Of a DNA stretch of 64,000 nt, positions 27,011-36,000 are shown one piece after another. The stretch lies in contig MTMY01000003.1 of NCBI GenBank assembly GCA_002010215.1, forward strand, positions 1-64,000, given 5' to 3'. Made by a program: the position numbers and the translations under genes. Every line of letters starts with the position of its first letter. Position 1 is the first letter of the stretch. This DNA is from Archaeoglobus sp. JdFR-37. GTDB taxonomy: Archaea > Halobacteriota > Archaeoglobi > Archaeoglobales > Archaeoglobaceae. The notes beneath the pieces were generated by a model, which worked only from the letters and a program-made list of their open reading frames with translations, had not been told where the DNA came from and made no database searches.

Positions 27011-27145
27011 ATGACTGAAAATACAGAAAATGAAAATAATAAAGATAAAACTACAAAAGACGGGAGAGTTGTAAAGAAATTGAAAGAAATTTCAGATAAA
27101 TTGGGTAATGAGGCTACTTGGGGGTTTGTTTGCAGGTCAAGATAG
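27011..27145 (+). CDS. Possible small hydrophilic protein
   Basis: 44 codons, MTENTENENNKDKTTKDG, then RVVKKLKEISDKLGNEATWGF, ending TAG 27145. Very rich in Asn, Lys and Glu, unlike its neighbours, with a weak AAGGT ribosome site. It lies 32 nt after the isochorismatase gene. It could be a small acidic/basic protein or a truncated remnant; there is no recognised family. Confidence 0.3.
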   Translation: MTENTENENNKDKTTKDGRVVKKLKEISDKLGNEATWGFVCRSR

Positions 27146-27192
27146 GTGCCAGATGTGATTAGTATTCCTCCTTGATTTCTAGAGCCAAGCTT

Positions 27193-27354
27193 TTAGAGTC
27201 CAAGAGCAATTCTGATCAGAACTATCAGACTAACAAATAGGTTTGCAATGACAAGGACTCCCAGAATCCCCAGACCCAGTTTGATGTAGAAGCTATTTTC
27301 CGAGATAGAATCAAGAATTGCCTGATTGCTGTTGAGGGACCTGTCAACACTCAC
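27193..27354 (-). CDS. Small single-span membrane protein
   Basis: 53 aa from GTG 27354: a polar N-terminus (SVDRSLNSNQAILDSISENSFY) followed by one long hydrophobic helix (LGLGILGVLVIANLFVSLIV) and a short basic tail. The GTG overlaps the end of the next gene upstream (27344-27529) by 11 nt, strong evidence that both are translated. Function unknown. It is short enough to be missed by automated gene calling. Confidence 0.55.
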   Translation of the reverse strand: MSVDRSLNSNQAILDSISENSFYIKLGLGILGVLVIANLFVSLIVLIRIALGL

Positions 27355-27529
27355 TTTCCAATCTGGCTACTGTCTCGCCCAAGATGGCGGGTGTCGTCCT
27401 GGCGCTCTCTGCTATATCTTCCACAGCATCTCCTGCTGCCTCAGCTGCCTTACTGGCTTTATAGACTGTTTTACCAATGTTATACAGCCCACCTGTTAAA
27501 ATTCCAAAAACCCAGTCATCCCACGCCAT
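27344..27529 (-). CDS. Small hypothetical protein, partner of the 53-aa membrane protein
   Basis: 61 aa from ATG 27529, with GGAG before it. It begins MAWDDWVFGILTGGLYNIGKTVYKA, which has a weakly hydrophobic amphipathic stretch, then an Ala/Glu helix (SKAAEAAGDAVEDIAESART). Its stop codon lies inside the start of the 53-aa membrane protein gene, suggesting a two-gene unit. No family recognised. An AT-rich spacer of about 275 nt separates it from the aminotransferase. Confidence 0.5.
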   Translation of the reverse strand: MAWDDWVFGILTGGLYNIGKTVYKASKAAEAAGDAVEDIAESARTTPAILGETVARLESEC

Positions 27530-27805
27530 TTTCAACAGCTCCTTTTAGTCGGATTTCCGCTTCCAAAATTGTTTTTGCAAAATTATAAATCAATTTAGAA
27601 TACTTAAATTTTACTAAACATAATTCACTTCAATTAATTTAAAATTTGGTGAATTTTTTACGTGACAATTACCTCCAAATCCGAAGTTAAAGAGTAAAAA
27701 GATGAAATTAGAATCCAAATAGGATTTGAGATTAATTGCTTGAAGATTCACCTATGATGGTTCACAATCATAAAATCAAAAAAGTATGGAGAGGGGGATA
27801 GAAGA

Positions 27806-28948
27806 TTATCCGGCTACAAACTCCTCCATCCTGTCCATTGCTTCCTCAAGCTTCTCCATTGAAGTGGCATAGCTTATCCTGAAGAATCTCTCATTATTCT
27901 CACCGAAGGGCATCCCTGGAGTTAAAGCCACACCTTTTTCAAGTATCAACTTCTCAACAAACTCTGCAGCGTTTCCATTGTAGGCAGGGAAGAAGTAGAA
28001 GGCACCCTCAGGCTTAACAATGTCGAAGCCCATATCCTTCAGCCTAGTATAAACGTAGTCTCTCCTCCTCCTGAATTCCTCAACCATCTCTTTGGTAATC
28101 TCCCTGTCTTTACCTTCCACCATCACATCTGCAACAGCCTTCTGGGCAAAGGCTGGAGCACAAACACCATTGATCTGGTGTATTCTCAGCATTTTCTCTA
28201 GCAGCTCTTCGCTGCCAACCGCAAATCCAATCCTCCAGCCAGTCATTGCAAGGCTCTTGGAGAAGGCGTTTATCACAACAACATTCTCGAATCCAGCCAG
28301 AGTTCCAGGCTCTTTATCGTAATATATGGCATCATAAACCTCATCGCTGACAACAACTGCATTATAGTCTGCAGCGATTTCAGCAATTGCCTTCAATTCG
28401 CTGTCATCCATCACGATCCCCGTTGGGTTATTGGGATAATTTAGGAAGATCACGGATACATCCTTACTCATAACTTCATTCAGCATGTCTGCATCCACAA
28501 GAAAATCATTTTCATGGGTGTTGAGGTTGATAACACTCGCCTCACAGAGCTTCGCATATGTATAGTAAGCAAGGAAGGATGGGCTTGGGATTAGGACCTT
28601 GCTGCCCCTCTCGATGAAAGCCAAGCTTGCGTTTATCAGAGCCTCACATGCTCCTGCAGTAACCATTATGTTCTCCGGCCCGATGTTGCGGCCCCTCTCC
28701 TCATAGCGCTTTGCAATTTCTATGCGGAGCTCTTCTATACCAAAATTGGAGGTGTAATGGGTATACCCATTCTTCATAGCCTCACTGGCCTTCTCCACAA
28801 TAAGGGGATGAGTATCAAAGTCAGGCTCGCCAATTGAAAGATTGATAACATCCAGCCCTTTTTTCCTTGCAGTTTCAACAATTTCAAACATCCTCCTTAT
28901 TGTGCTGGTGGAGATTTCCGATATTCTTCCAGCCTCCTCAACTTTCAC
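27806..28948 (-). CDS. Class I/II PLP aminotransferase (aspartate aminotransferase-like)
   Basis: 380 aa. The PLP Lys is in NAFSKSLAMTGWRIG; other family marks are NLSIGEPDFDTH, TAGACEALIN (phosphate-binding), NYPNNPTG, SDEVYD and the C-terminal FFRISYATS with the substrate-carboxylate Arg. It transfers amino groups between an amino acid and 2-oxoglutarate. GTG 28948 is preferred since AGGGGTGA lies 5 nt upstream; GTG 28975 would add nine residues. Substrate class (Asp, aromatic or Ala) is not settled. Confidence 0.88.
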   Translation of the reverse strand: MKVEEAGRISEISTSTIRRMFEIVETARKKGLDVINLSIGEPDFDTHPLIVEKASEAMKNGYTHYTSNFGIEELRIEIAKRYEERGRNIGPENIMVTAGACEALINASLAFIERGSKVLIPSPSFLAYYTYAKLCEASVINLNTHENDFLVDADMLNEVMSKDVSVIFLNYPNNPTGIVMDDSELKAIAEIAADYNAVVVSDEVYDAIYYDKEPGTLAGFENVVVINAFSKSLAMTGWRIGFAVGSEELLEKMLRIHQINGVCAPAFAQKAVADVMVEGKDREITKEMVEEFRRRRDYVYTRLKDMGFDIVKPEGAFYFFPAYNGNAAEFVEKLILEKGVALTPGMPFGENNERFFRISYATSMEKLEEAMDRMEEFVAG

Positions 28949-29308
28949 ACTCTTCACCCCTCTTCTCCCACTCACATTGATACTGTGACACGCAGTAGCA
29001 AGATATTTAAAGTTGTTGCTGGTGAGGTTGAAGAAATACGATATTAAAAGGTTGCTTGATCATTTGAATCCCAGTTATAATGCAGTTATGATCCGGATGC
29101 ATCACTTAACACCCTATATCCTCCTTACAAGTTCTTCTACATATCTCATTACGTGCCCGTCAGTTCATATATGAAACCGCACCAATCAGCTAATAGAAGA
29201 GATCAGGCAGGGCTACAAAGATCTTTGTCGAAATAAAAAATGCATCGCTTTGCAATGGTGTGCACGAACTCCGTTCGGGGACTGTTGGAGGTAATTATGC
29301 TGACACTA
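28949..29308. other. Spacer between convergent-looking units
   Basis: About 360 nt without a gene that I can support. A 39-codon open frame on the plus strand (about 29175-29293) includes QLIEEIRQGYKDL, which faintly recalls the tail of small antitoxins, but it has no start and may be chance. No repeat or RNA signature was noticed. Confidence 0.4.
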
Positions 29309-29959
29309 TCAGGCATCGGGTCTCTGAACTTCTCTTTGTATCCTATTCCTCTTTTTGATGAGCTTCAAAGAAATTGTAATAATCACAAAAATAAACAAAA
29401 AGGCCAGAATTGCTGCCGCTATGGAAGAAGTGGTGGAAGAATACGTGACTGTTTCAGCACCATATCCGGTTTCCGGTAGATCTGGTAGATCTGGTAAAAA
29501 TCCACCTGCAGGTCTGGGGGCAGGAATGGGTGTAGGCGTTGGAGGCGGGGTTATAACTGGGGATTTGACTGCAGGAGTCACTGCAGGCACCGAAATGGGT
29601 GCTGGAGCAGGAGATGGAAGTTCCAGCAGAGGCTCTGAAACTCCAGACAGCCTGTAAGCGGATAAATATGCAATTATTGAGCCTGTAAATGCTATAACAG
29701 CCGATATTATGAGTTCAAGAATTTCTCTGCCCTTCTGGCTGAGTTTATAGTACACAAATCTGTTTCCGTTCTCAATCCTTCTGACAATTCCTTCAGCTTG
29801 AAGGATTACAAGATGTCTGAAGAGTGTGGCCTTGGACAGTCCAAGCTCCTTGGACAGCTCAGACAGCGTTTTATTTCTCTCTTTTAAGGCCTTTAGAATT
29901 TCAACTCTGGTCTGACTTAGAGCTTTCATTACTGTCATTTCTGCTGTCTCTTTCTCCAT
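29309..29959 (-). CDS. Membrane-anchored winged-helix regulator with Pro-rich external loop
   Basis: 216 aa. Residues 1-75 form an ArsR/MarR-like winged helix (SQTRVEILKALKERNKTLSELSKELGLSKATLFRHLVILQAEGIVRRIENGNRFVYYKLS). A membrane helix (LIISAVIAFTGSIIAYLSAY) follows, then about 75 residues rich in Pro, Thr and Ala, a second membrane helix (IAAAILAFLFIFVIITISL) and a basic tail. The DNA-binding part would be inside and the Pro-rich loop outside, so it may sense an envelope signal. Its start overlaps the previous gene by 59 nt. Third gene of an operon with a surface protein. Confidence 0.75.
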   Translation of the reverse strand: MEKETAEMTVMKALSQTRVEILKALKERNKTLSELSKELGLSKATLFRHLVILQAEGIVRRIENGNRFVYYKLSQKGREILELIISAVIAFTGSIIAYLSAYRLSGVSEPLLELPSPAPAPISVPAVTPAVKSPVITPPPTPTPIPAPRPAGGFLPDLPDLPETGYGAETVTYSSTTSSIAAAILAFLFIFVIITISLKLIKKRNRIQREVQRPDA

Positions 29960-30200
29960 CTCTCCCCTTCACGAGCAGGTTGATGATATAGATGGCTAGT
30001 ATCAGCACGGCTAAGTTCAGCAGAGCTTTATAGACGGGGGCAAGCTTATAGCCTATCCAGAGGCGGATGACATCGTTGAGGGCTGAATACACTCCCCATG
30101 CTGAGAGAATGAGGAATACTACTGCTATTCCAAGAAATATTTTCTTGAGTATGTCTTCGAGGCTGTATTTTTCCGTCGTCTTCATCATCTTCTCCTCCAT
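29901..30200 (-). CDS. Small two-span membrane protein
   Basis: 99 aa with two hydrophobic helices (IFLGIAVVFLILSAWGVYSAL and LLNLAVLILAIYIINLLV) and a very polar C-terminus (GRDGERDSRNDSNESSKSDQS). GGAGGTG precedes ATG 30200 by 7 nt. It overlaps the surface-protein gene by 16 nt and the membrane regulator by 59 nt, so the three are translated from one message. It may link the surface protein to the membrane regulator; this is inference from position only. Confidence 0.65.
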   Translation of the reverse strand: MEEKMMKTTEKYSLEDILKKIFLGIAVVFLILSAWGVYSALNDVIRLWIGYKLAPVYKALLNLAVLILAIYIINLLVKGRDGERDSRNDSNESSKSDQS

Positions 30201-31162
30201 AAAATCGCACCTCCAATGGCCAGCATGGCCAGCAGAATCTCAAATCCGGGTGCTTTCGGCTGCACTTTAGCGTATTCAGGTGTAGGAGTCGGCGTTGGTA
30301 CAGGTAGAGGTGTTGGAGTGTACATTGGCATGGGTGTCTTCACAAACTGGCTCACTTCAAACTTGACCCTCTCCTCTGTCACGTTCTCTGGCACTCTTTT
30401 TGTCGGAGCGAGGTTCAGACCCTTACCCCACGTTTTAAGCAGAGCATCGTTCCTCCAGACCTCAAGCTTTACCAGATAGTTGTAGTCTTTGGGAACTGTC
30501 AGATTGCTCTCCACCAGAAGAGTTTTGCCTTTCTCAACGCTGACTTCCATCCACCTCTCATCCGCCAGCACATTGGACTCAAACTGGATGGCTTTGATGT
30601 GGAAGACCGCATCATCGTAATCCTCCATGGCCTCAACATAAAATCTGGCCCTAATGGTGGTTACATTGTCAAAGACATTTAGAATCTGGAAATCAACATC
30701 CTTTAACGTCATTTTAAGCTCTTTCTCCTTTGGCAGCAGTGTATCAAGACCTCTCAGACTCATCCATCTGGTATCGACTATTCTCTTATCCTTTTCCAGC
30801 CTGAATCCGATGTTGTACCTCTTGTTCTTTTCAAAGGAGATGGTGGTGTTCAGCTCTTCCAGACCCTCGCCACCCTTCTCTGGTATCTGAAGTTCCACCT
30901 TTCTTAGCAGCAGGTTAGTTCCCATGTCATACACGCTTACGGTCAGCGAGGCGTTGGTGACGGTTTTTGAGCGGTAAATGCTAATTAAGAATTTTATATT
31001 GGCATGACTCTCGTTAATCTTCTCGGCTTTGATCTCTATGTCTCCCATGCGGACGTATTCTCGTCTAGGAACTTCTTCTGCTGGAATTTTTACAAAGAAT
31101 GGGAGCAGAACAGCGATGGCAAATAGCAGAATAATGCTGATAGCAACAACTTTGGCATTCAT
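30185..31162 (-). CDS. Cell-surface protein with PGF-CTERM-like sorting tail
   Basis: 325 aa from ATG 31162; a TTAAATA element at about 31190 fits a leaderless start. An N-terminal signal/anchor helix (VVAISIILLFAIAVLLPFF) is followed by a beta-rich extracellular region with several Asn-x-Ser/Thr sites, a Pro/Thr linker (PTPLPVPTPTPTPEYA) and the tail KAPGFEILLAMLAIGGAILWRRR. The PGF, helix and Arg cluster match the PGF-CTERM signal processed by archaeosortase. The protein would sit in the S-layer envelope. First gene of the three-gene operon with a membrane-bound regulator. Confidence 0.72.
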   Translation of the reverse strand: MNAKVVAISIILLFAIAVLLPFFVKIPAEEVPRREYVRMGDIEIKAEKINESHANIKFLISIYRSKTVTNASLTVSVYDMGTNLLLRKVELQIPEKGGEGLEELNTTISFEKNKRYNIGFRLEKDKRIVDTRWMSLRGLDTLLPKEKELKMTLKDVDFQILNVFDNVTTIRARFYVEAMEDYDDAVFHIKAIQFESNVLADERWMEVSVEKGKTLLVESNLTVPKDYNYLVKLEVWRNDALLKTWGKGLNLAPTKRVPENVTEERVKFEVSQFVKTPMPMYTPTPLPVPTPTPTPEYAKVQPKAPGFEILLAMLAIGGAILWRRR

Positions 31163-31491
31163 ACCATCTGAAGCACTTTTGAATTCGTATTTAACTTTTT
31201 TCAATTTGTTAGTTTTAATATTAAAGCTGATAGTTTGAGTTTTAAAAGTATGATTAGAGATAGCGTTAGTCAAGAATTCTGTAAATTATGTAACGGTATG
31301 GCAGTAGTAGCAGATTGGAGGCAAAAACCAAACATGCATTAAAATACGTTTAGCGCCTTACCACTTCCTTTCTTTTTTATTATTTTATATAAATAATTGA
31401 ATTAGAAATTTCTACAGTTTAATGGCTTTAACTCCTGATTATTTAGATTAATAACTGAGCAATAACTCAGCAGAGCTGACTCCTATCCACA
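31163..31491. other. Gene-free spacer with a small hairpin
   Basis: About 330 nt. It holds the promoter of the surface-protein operon (TTAAATACG near 31185-31195, minus strand) and, downstream of the amidotransferase stop, an inverted repeat CTGAG-N6-CTCAG at 31455-31470 that may be part of a terminator. Otherwise it is AT-rich, with no coding signal. Confidence 0.4.
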
Positions 31492-32142
31492 TCAAACTCT
31501 GAAAAACCGTTCCAGCAGTATTTCGAACTGAGTATTCATCTCTTCAATGCTGCCAATCCCTGAGAGTAGATTCTGCCTTTCATCCTCGCTGATTCCCTCA
31601 TCCTTTGCCCAGAGTTTGAGAAGCTCTTCTGTCACTTCCATATGAAATTGCAGAGCTACAAGCTTACCAAGTCTAAATCCCTGGTTTAGGACCTCGTCTC
31701 CCCTGAACAGAAGTTTTGCCCCTTCGGGAATGTCAAAGGTGTCGTTATGCCACTGGACGACCTTCAGCTTGCTTGGCAATCCATTGGTAAGCTCATCCTC
31801 TAGCCTTTCAATTTCAAACCACCCAACCTCCCTCCTGAATGGATACACTGCTTTTCCAAAGGAGCTAGCAATTAGCTGAGCCCCCAGGCAGATTCCAAGA
31901 ACCCCTTTGCCCTCTTTGTAGGCATTTCTTATCAGTTCCTTCTCCTCTCTGATGAAAGGATAAACGTCATCCTCATAAGCTCCCATAGGGCCACCCATTA
32001 TCACGTAATGCGTGAAGTTGCCCTGGGGAAATTCACCCTCGTAAACGCGGAAGTATTCGTATCCCATGGAATTTTTCTGAAGGAAAGTTTCTATGGAGCC
32101 TGCTGGCTCATGTTTTACGTGCTGAATAATAGCAACCTTCAT
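31492..32142 (-). CDS. Class I glutamine amidotransferase domain protein
   Basis: 216 aa stand-alone GATase1 (GMP synthase glutaminase-like). The nucleophile is Cys in GVLGICLGAQLIA; the His and Glu of the triad are in ALQFHMEVT. VIMGGPMGAYEDD is the oxyanion-loop region. Such free-standing members include gamma-glutamyl hydrolases and unknown amidotransferases. GATTTATC about 30 nt upstream suggests a leaderless ATG. No synthetase partner is adjacent, so the acceptor is unknown. Confidence 0.82.
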   Translation of the reverse strand: MKVAIIQHVKHEPAGSIETFLQKNSMGYEYFRVYEGEFPQGNFTHYVIMGGPMGAYEDDVYPFIREEKELIRNAYKEGKGVLGICLGAQLIASSFGKAVYPFRREVGWFEIERLEDELTNGLPSKLKVVQWHNDTFDIPEGAKLLFRGDEVLNQGFRLGKLVALQFHMEVTEELLKLWAKDEGISEDERQNLLSGIGSIEEMNTQFEILLERFFRV

Positions 32143-32212
32143 GTGCTCAGCTTAAATATCTCTGATAAATCCTTTTCCCCTAAAATGTGGGCTAATGGTA
32201 TCTCTGAGCTTT

Positions 32213-32383
32213 TCACAATTTCATTCTTTTACCCAGCATTACTCCAAAAACGTACATGACGGCCATTATCAGTCCTGTCACCAGTATGTACTCGATGCTC
32301 AGGGGAAGGAAAAGTATGGCGAAAAAAAGCATTCCTCCTATCAGTATCAGCCCAATCAACAATTCTTCAGTTGTGTTCTTCAT
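32213..32383 (-). CDS. Small two-span membrane protein
   Basis: 56 aa. It starts at ATG 32383 behind GGGAGA and contains two hydrophobic helices (LLIGLILIGGMLFFAILFL and ILVTGLIMAVMYVFGVML) with a short basic end GKRMKL. The clear ribosome site and clean two-helix pattern argue for a real gene despite its size. Function unknown. It sits between the amidotransferase and the DUF1614 gene. Confidence 0.6.
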   Translation of the reverse strand: MKNTTEELLIGLILIGGMLFFAILFLPLSIEYILVTGLIMAVMYVFGVMLGKRMKL

Positions 32384-32493
32384 TTTTCTCCCTTTTTACT
32401 TTTATTGTTTTGAATATTATCTGGGAAGATTCAAAATCCTATTTAAAGGTTTGTGGTGAAGTTAGATAGGTCAGAAAGATAAAAATTAAAAAA

Positions 32494-33174
32494 TTAAACC
32501 ATTAGTGCAAAGATGACAGCAAAGATGCCCGTCAGAAATATTCCATCGAAGGTACCTGCCCCACCGATACTGACAACACCGCTGCCTATCCTTTCTATAT
32601 CCTTCAGATGCAAAATGTCGGCTCCGAAAAGCGCTCCCAAAACTCCTGAGGTAAAAGCCAGCTTCGGTATTAAGACGGGGGGAAGAGAGAAAAAAGTAGC
32701 AGCTAGGTAACTTGCCAAGGCAGAAATTGCGGGGGGAATAAACATGGGAACAGCGATTCCCAGTCCTTCAATAGGTCTGGCGAAGAAATATATGACGGCA
32801 CTGGAAATTGCGAAGGAAATGGCGAAGGGGAGTGCTGGAAGCTCTGTCAGCAGCTTAAGGGCCAGAATGGATGGCATTACGCAACCACCAAGGTTTACAG
32901 CGATGGTAATGTGGTTTCTGTATCTCACGTAATAAAGTAGGCCGAAGAAGCTGTATTTTCTTACGACTTCTCTGCCCTCTTTTTCATAAATTGGAATGTT
33001 GATGAAGCTCCCTATTACGATAAGAGCGAAAAGGGTGATAGCAGCCTCATAATCTATGCCGAAAAGAATCTGAAATGTGGTTGAAGATGCCAGCAAAAGT
33101 GTTAATGCAAAGAGAGGGAGAATTATCAACAGGAAAAGAGGGAATAGCAGAGGTGGGAAAAGATAGTCCCTCAT
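32494..33174 (-). CDS. DUF1614 family membrane protein
   Basis: 226 aa with seven or so membrane helices. The C-terminal SIGGAGTFDGIFLTGIFAVIF and the middle VNLGGCVMPSILALKLL match DUF1614, a family of unknown function found in archaea and some bacteria. Its ATG overlaps the stop of the PRC-barrel gene (ATGA), so the two are cotranslated. No charged catalytic pattern beyond FGADILHLKDIERIG is obvious. Confidence 0.75.
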   Translation of the reverse strand: MRDYLFPPLLFPLFLLIILPLFALTLLLASSTTFQILFGIDYEAAITLFALIVIGSFINIPIYEKEGREVVRKYSFFGLLYYVRYRNHITIAVNLGGCVMPSILALKLLTELPALPFAISFAISSAVIYFFARPIEGLGIAVPMFIPPAISALASYLAATFFSLPPVLIPKLAFTSGVLGALFGADILHLKDIERIGSGVVSIGGAGTFDGIFLTGIFAVIFALMV

Positions 33175-33410
33175 TTCTTGATCAGCTTTCTGTCAACCAC
33201 GATATAATCCTTAATAGCCCTCACACTTTCAAAGGGGATTACGTAAAGACCGTCATCTTTTTTAAGTTCCGAGATCTCGTTCTGCGGCTTCACAAGGAGA
33301 TTGAGCAGAACTCCAGTCCTCAGATCAGCTGTAACGTTATATACCACTCCAACCACTGTCCCATCACTCAGTAAAACCTGCTTTCTGGCAAGGCTTTTGG
33401 CAAATATCAT
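33171..33410 (-). CDS. PRC-barrel domain protein
   Basis: 79 aa single PRC-barrel (QVLLSDGTVVGVVYNVTADLRTGVLLNLLVKPQ, then YVIPFESVRAIKDYIVVD). Such domains act in RNA processing or as small adaptor modules in archaea. GGTGGTAAC precedes ATG 33410, and a TTATATATTC promoter lies at about 33433-33444. It heads the two-gene unit with DUF1614. Confidence 0.82.
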   Translation of the reverse strand: MIFAKSLARKQVLLSDGTVVGVVYNVTADLRTGVLLNLLVKPQNEISELKKDDGLYVIPFESVRAIKDYIVVDRKLIKK

Positions 33411-33481
33411 GTTACCACCTGAGTTAAATAAATTGGAGAATATATAACGTTTGCCTATCTGTCAACCTTTACGTTAGCCAG

Positions 33482-35914
33482 TTAGCCATATCCGGTGAGT
33501 GTTCTTGCTGTAATTTTCGCAGCCCTTTCTTGTTTTGCTTTCTCCTCGAAACGCTCGTAGAAGGCCAGCATAGCGTCAGTGAGACTTGGCTTAATCTTCT
33601 TGAGTCCTTCCAGGAAGTGTCTCATCTCTATTTTCTCCACTTCCATATTTTCTCTGAGAGCAAGCATAACAGCCTCTCTGCAAACTGCTTCAATGTCTGC
33701 TCCGACATATCCCTCCGTCATCTCTGCAAGCTCACTAAGATCCACATCCTCTGCCAGAGGCATACCCTTGGTGTGAATGCGGAAAATCGCCAGTCTGCTC
33801 CTTTTGTCTGGTGGCCTAACGTACACGAGCCTGTCAAACCTGCCTGGTCTCAACAGGGCGGGGTCGATTATGTCAGGCCTGTTGGATGCCCCTATAACTA
33901 TAACTCCCTCCAGCTCCTCAAGCCCGTCCATTTCAGTCAGAATCTGGTTCACAACCCTCTCAACAGCTCTGCTACCCTCATCAATTCCACGCATCTGGGC
34001 TATTGCGTCTATCTCGTCGAAGAACACTATACATGGAGCAACCTGTCTGGCTTTCCTGAAGATCTTTCTGACGGCCTTTTCGCTCTCTCCAAGCCACTTG
34101 GAAAGGAGTTCACTTCCCTTAACGCTTATGAAGTTAGCGTCGCTCTCATTGGCAACCGCTTTCGCTATCAGCGTCTTTCCGGTGCCAGGTGGGCCATAAA
34201 GCAGCACGCCCTTGGGCGGCTTTATGCCGAACTTCTTGAACTTCTCAGGATATTTAAGGGGCCATTCTACCGCTTCCACAATCTCCCTCTTGACATCCTC
34301 AAGTCCACCAACATCTTCCCATGTGACTTTGGGAACCTCCACCAGCACTTCCCTCATTGCTGAAGGCTCAATGCCTTTCAACGCTTCTTTGAAGTCGTCA
34401 AAGGTAACTCTTATTGATTCCAGTATTTCTGGCGGAACTTCATCCTCATTGAAGTCTATCTTGGGTATGTAACGCCTCAGGGCTTTCATTGCCGCTTCCT
34501 TAGATAGGGCTTCGATATCTGCACCAACAAAGCCGTGGGTTTGATCTGCGAGGTGCTTTAGCATCTCTCGGATTATCTCCCTTTCAAGGTCCTCAATTAT
34601 CTCCGGTGGCAGGGATCGCTCGATTGCTTCCTTTACTTCCTCCTTTTTCTCGCACTCTCGCACTTCATCAGCGGCGAATTCCAGATATCTGAAGTATTCA
34701 TCGTTCTCATCCTCAATATACCTCTTCCTGAGATTATCCAGAGCCCTCAACACAAACTCCCTGTCATATTCGGGTTCAAGAGGCATATTTCTGGTGTGAA
34801 TCTGGAGAATCTCAAATCTACCCTCTCTGTCCGGCACACCTATCTCTATCTCCCTGTCAAACCTGCCTGGGCGTCGCAATGCTGGATCAACGGCTTCAAT
34901 CCTGTTGGTTGCACCTATGACTATGACTTGCCCTCTCTCTTCAAGCCCGTCCATCAGTGTTAAAAGCTGAGCAACAACTCTGCGCTCAACTTCTCCCGTC
35001 ACCTCCTCCCTCTTTGGAGCGATTGAGTCAATTTCATCTATGAAGATAATAGAGGGAGCATTCTCTTTAGCCTCTTCGAATATTTCACGGAGCCTTTGTT
35101 CTGATTCGCCATAGAACTTACTCATGATTTCGGGACCGTTTATGGTATAGAAGCTCGCTCCAATCTCATTGGCCACAGCTTTAGCTATCAATGTTTTACC
35201 AGTACCGGGAGGACCGTAGAGCAGTACGCCTTTAGGTGGTTCTATTCCTAAGCGTTGGAATAGTTCAGGATAGCGGAGTGGGAGCTCTATAACCTCCCTA
35301 ACCTTCTGAAGCTCTTCCTTCAGCCCACCTATATCTTCGTATGTAACTCCAGCTCTGCCCAGTCTTTCAAAGCCCTTGGCGGGGCGATCACGATAAACAA
35401 CCTTTGTATCCTCATCTATGATGACCGGTCCCTTGGGCTCGGTTTTTATGGCAACGAATAGCACTGCCTGATTCTGAGGAGGATAGCGCCCGAAACCTGT
35501 AATGGCTGGAGCACCTACCAAGGGGATTATATCTCCTTCCATCAGGGGTCTCTTCAGGAGCTGGTGCTTCAGGTACTCTCCAACATCCATTCCGTAAACC
35601 TTCAGATCCATCTTTCGAAGGGGAGCAAGAATAACGCTTCTGGCCTTTGAGTATTCCGCTTTCCTCACCTTAACGCTGTCTCCAACTCCCACTCCTGCAT
35701 TCTCTCTGATAAACCTGTCAATCCTTATGATGCCTTTGCCCCAATCCCGCTTGGGGGCCCTCCAGACCTTGGCAACGGTGCTTCTTTTTCCTTCTATCTC
35801 GATTATGTCTCCAGGTGAGATGTGAAGACGAAGCATTGCATCAGGATCAAGCCTGGCAATGCCTCTACCCGAATCACTTGGGTAAGCCTGATTGACTTTC
35901 AAAATGATTTCCAT
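33482..35914 (-). CDS. Cdc48/VAT-type AAA ATPase (copy 2, with D1 insertion)
   Basis: 810 aa. It has the same N-D1-D2 layout as copy 1, with GPPGTGKT in both modules, DEID Walker B in both and RPGRFD. D1 carries an extra segment of about 70 residues after [19 protein letters not shown], including [19 protein letters not shown] and [16 protein letters not shown], before [10 protein letters not shown]. It ends LTGYG, so the hydrophobic residue of the HbYX proteasome-docking motif is missing. A. fulgidus likewise has two copies of about 733 and 811 aa as I recall. No HSR1 box was seen at its promoter; it is divergent from larC. Confidence 0.93.
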   Translation of the reverse strand: MEIILKVNQAYPSDSGRGIARLDPDAMLRLHISPGDIIEIEGKRSTVAKVWRAPKRDWGKGIIRIDRFIRENAGVGVGDSVKVRKAEYSKARSVILAPLRKMDLKVYGMDVGEYLKHQLLKRPLMEGDIIPLVGAPAITGFGRYPPQNQAVLFVAIKTEPKGPVIIDEDTKVVYRDRPAKGFERLGRAGVTYEDIGGLKEELQKVREVIELPLRYPELFQRLGIEPPKGVLLYGPPGTGKTLIAKAVANEIGASFYTINGPEIMSKFYGESEQRLREIFEEAKENAPSIIFIDEIDSIAPKREEVTGEVERRVVAQLLTLMDGLEERGQVIVIGATNRIEAVDPALRRPGRFDREIEIGVPDREGRFEILQIHTRNMPLEPEYDREFVLRALDNLRKRYIEDENDEYFRYLEFAADEVRECEKKEEVKEAIERSLPPEIIEDLEREIIREMLKHLADQTHGFVGADIEALSKEAAMKALRRYIPKIDFNEDEVPPEILESIRVTFDDFKEALKGIEPSAMREVLVEVPKVTWEDVGGLEDVKREIVEAVEWPLKYPEKFKKFGIKPPKGVLLYGPPGTGKTLIAKAVANESDANFISVKGSELLSKWLGESEKAVRKIFRKARQVAPCIVFFDEIDAIAQMRGIDEGSRAVERVVNQILTEMDGLEELEGVIVIGASNRPDIIDPALLRPGRFDRLVYVRPPDKRSRLAIFRIHTKGMPLAEDVDLSELAEMTEGYVGADIEAVCREAVMLALRENMEVEKIEMRHFLEGLKKIKPSLTDAMLAFYERFEEKAKQERAAKITARTLTGYG

Positions 35915-35939
35915 ACCATCACCATGAATACTTTTAACC

Positions 35940-35955
35940 GAACCGTATAAAAAGG
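35940..35955. promoter_or_regulatory. Divergent TATA region of cdc48 copy 2 and larC
   Basis: CGTATAAAAAGG reads as a TATA box on the plus strand and CTTTTTATACGG on the minus strand. It lies about 30-40 nt before the cdc48 ATG (35914) and about 50 nt before the larC ATG (36001). One shared element may serve both directions. Confidence 0.4.
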
Positions 35956-36000
35956 CTTGTGGTGTTGGGAGATTGAAGAAATAAATATTGAGGGACGAAG

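Noticed and set aside
29175-29293. 39-codon frame containing QLIEEIRQGYKDL, like an antitoxin tail
   Set aside because: No start codon, begins directly after a stop, and the rest of the frame does not look like protein.
29480-29640. G-rich tract on the plus strand, considered as a G-quadruplex or repeat
   Set aside because: It is the antisense of the Pro/Thr/Ala-rich loop codons of the membrane regulator.
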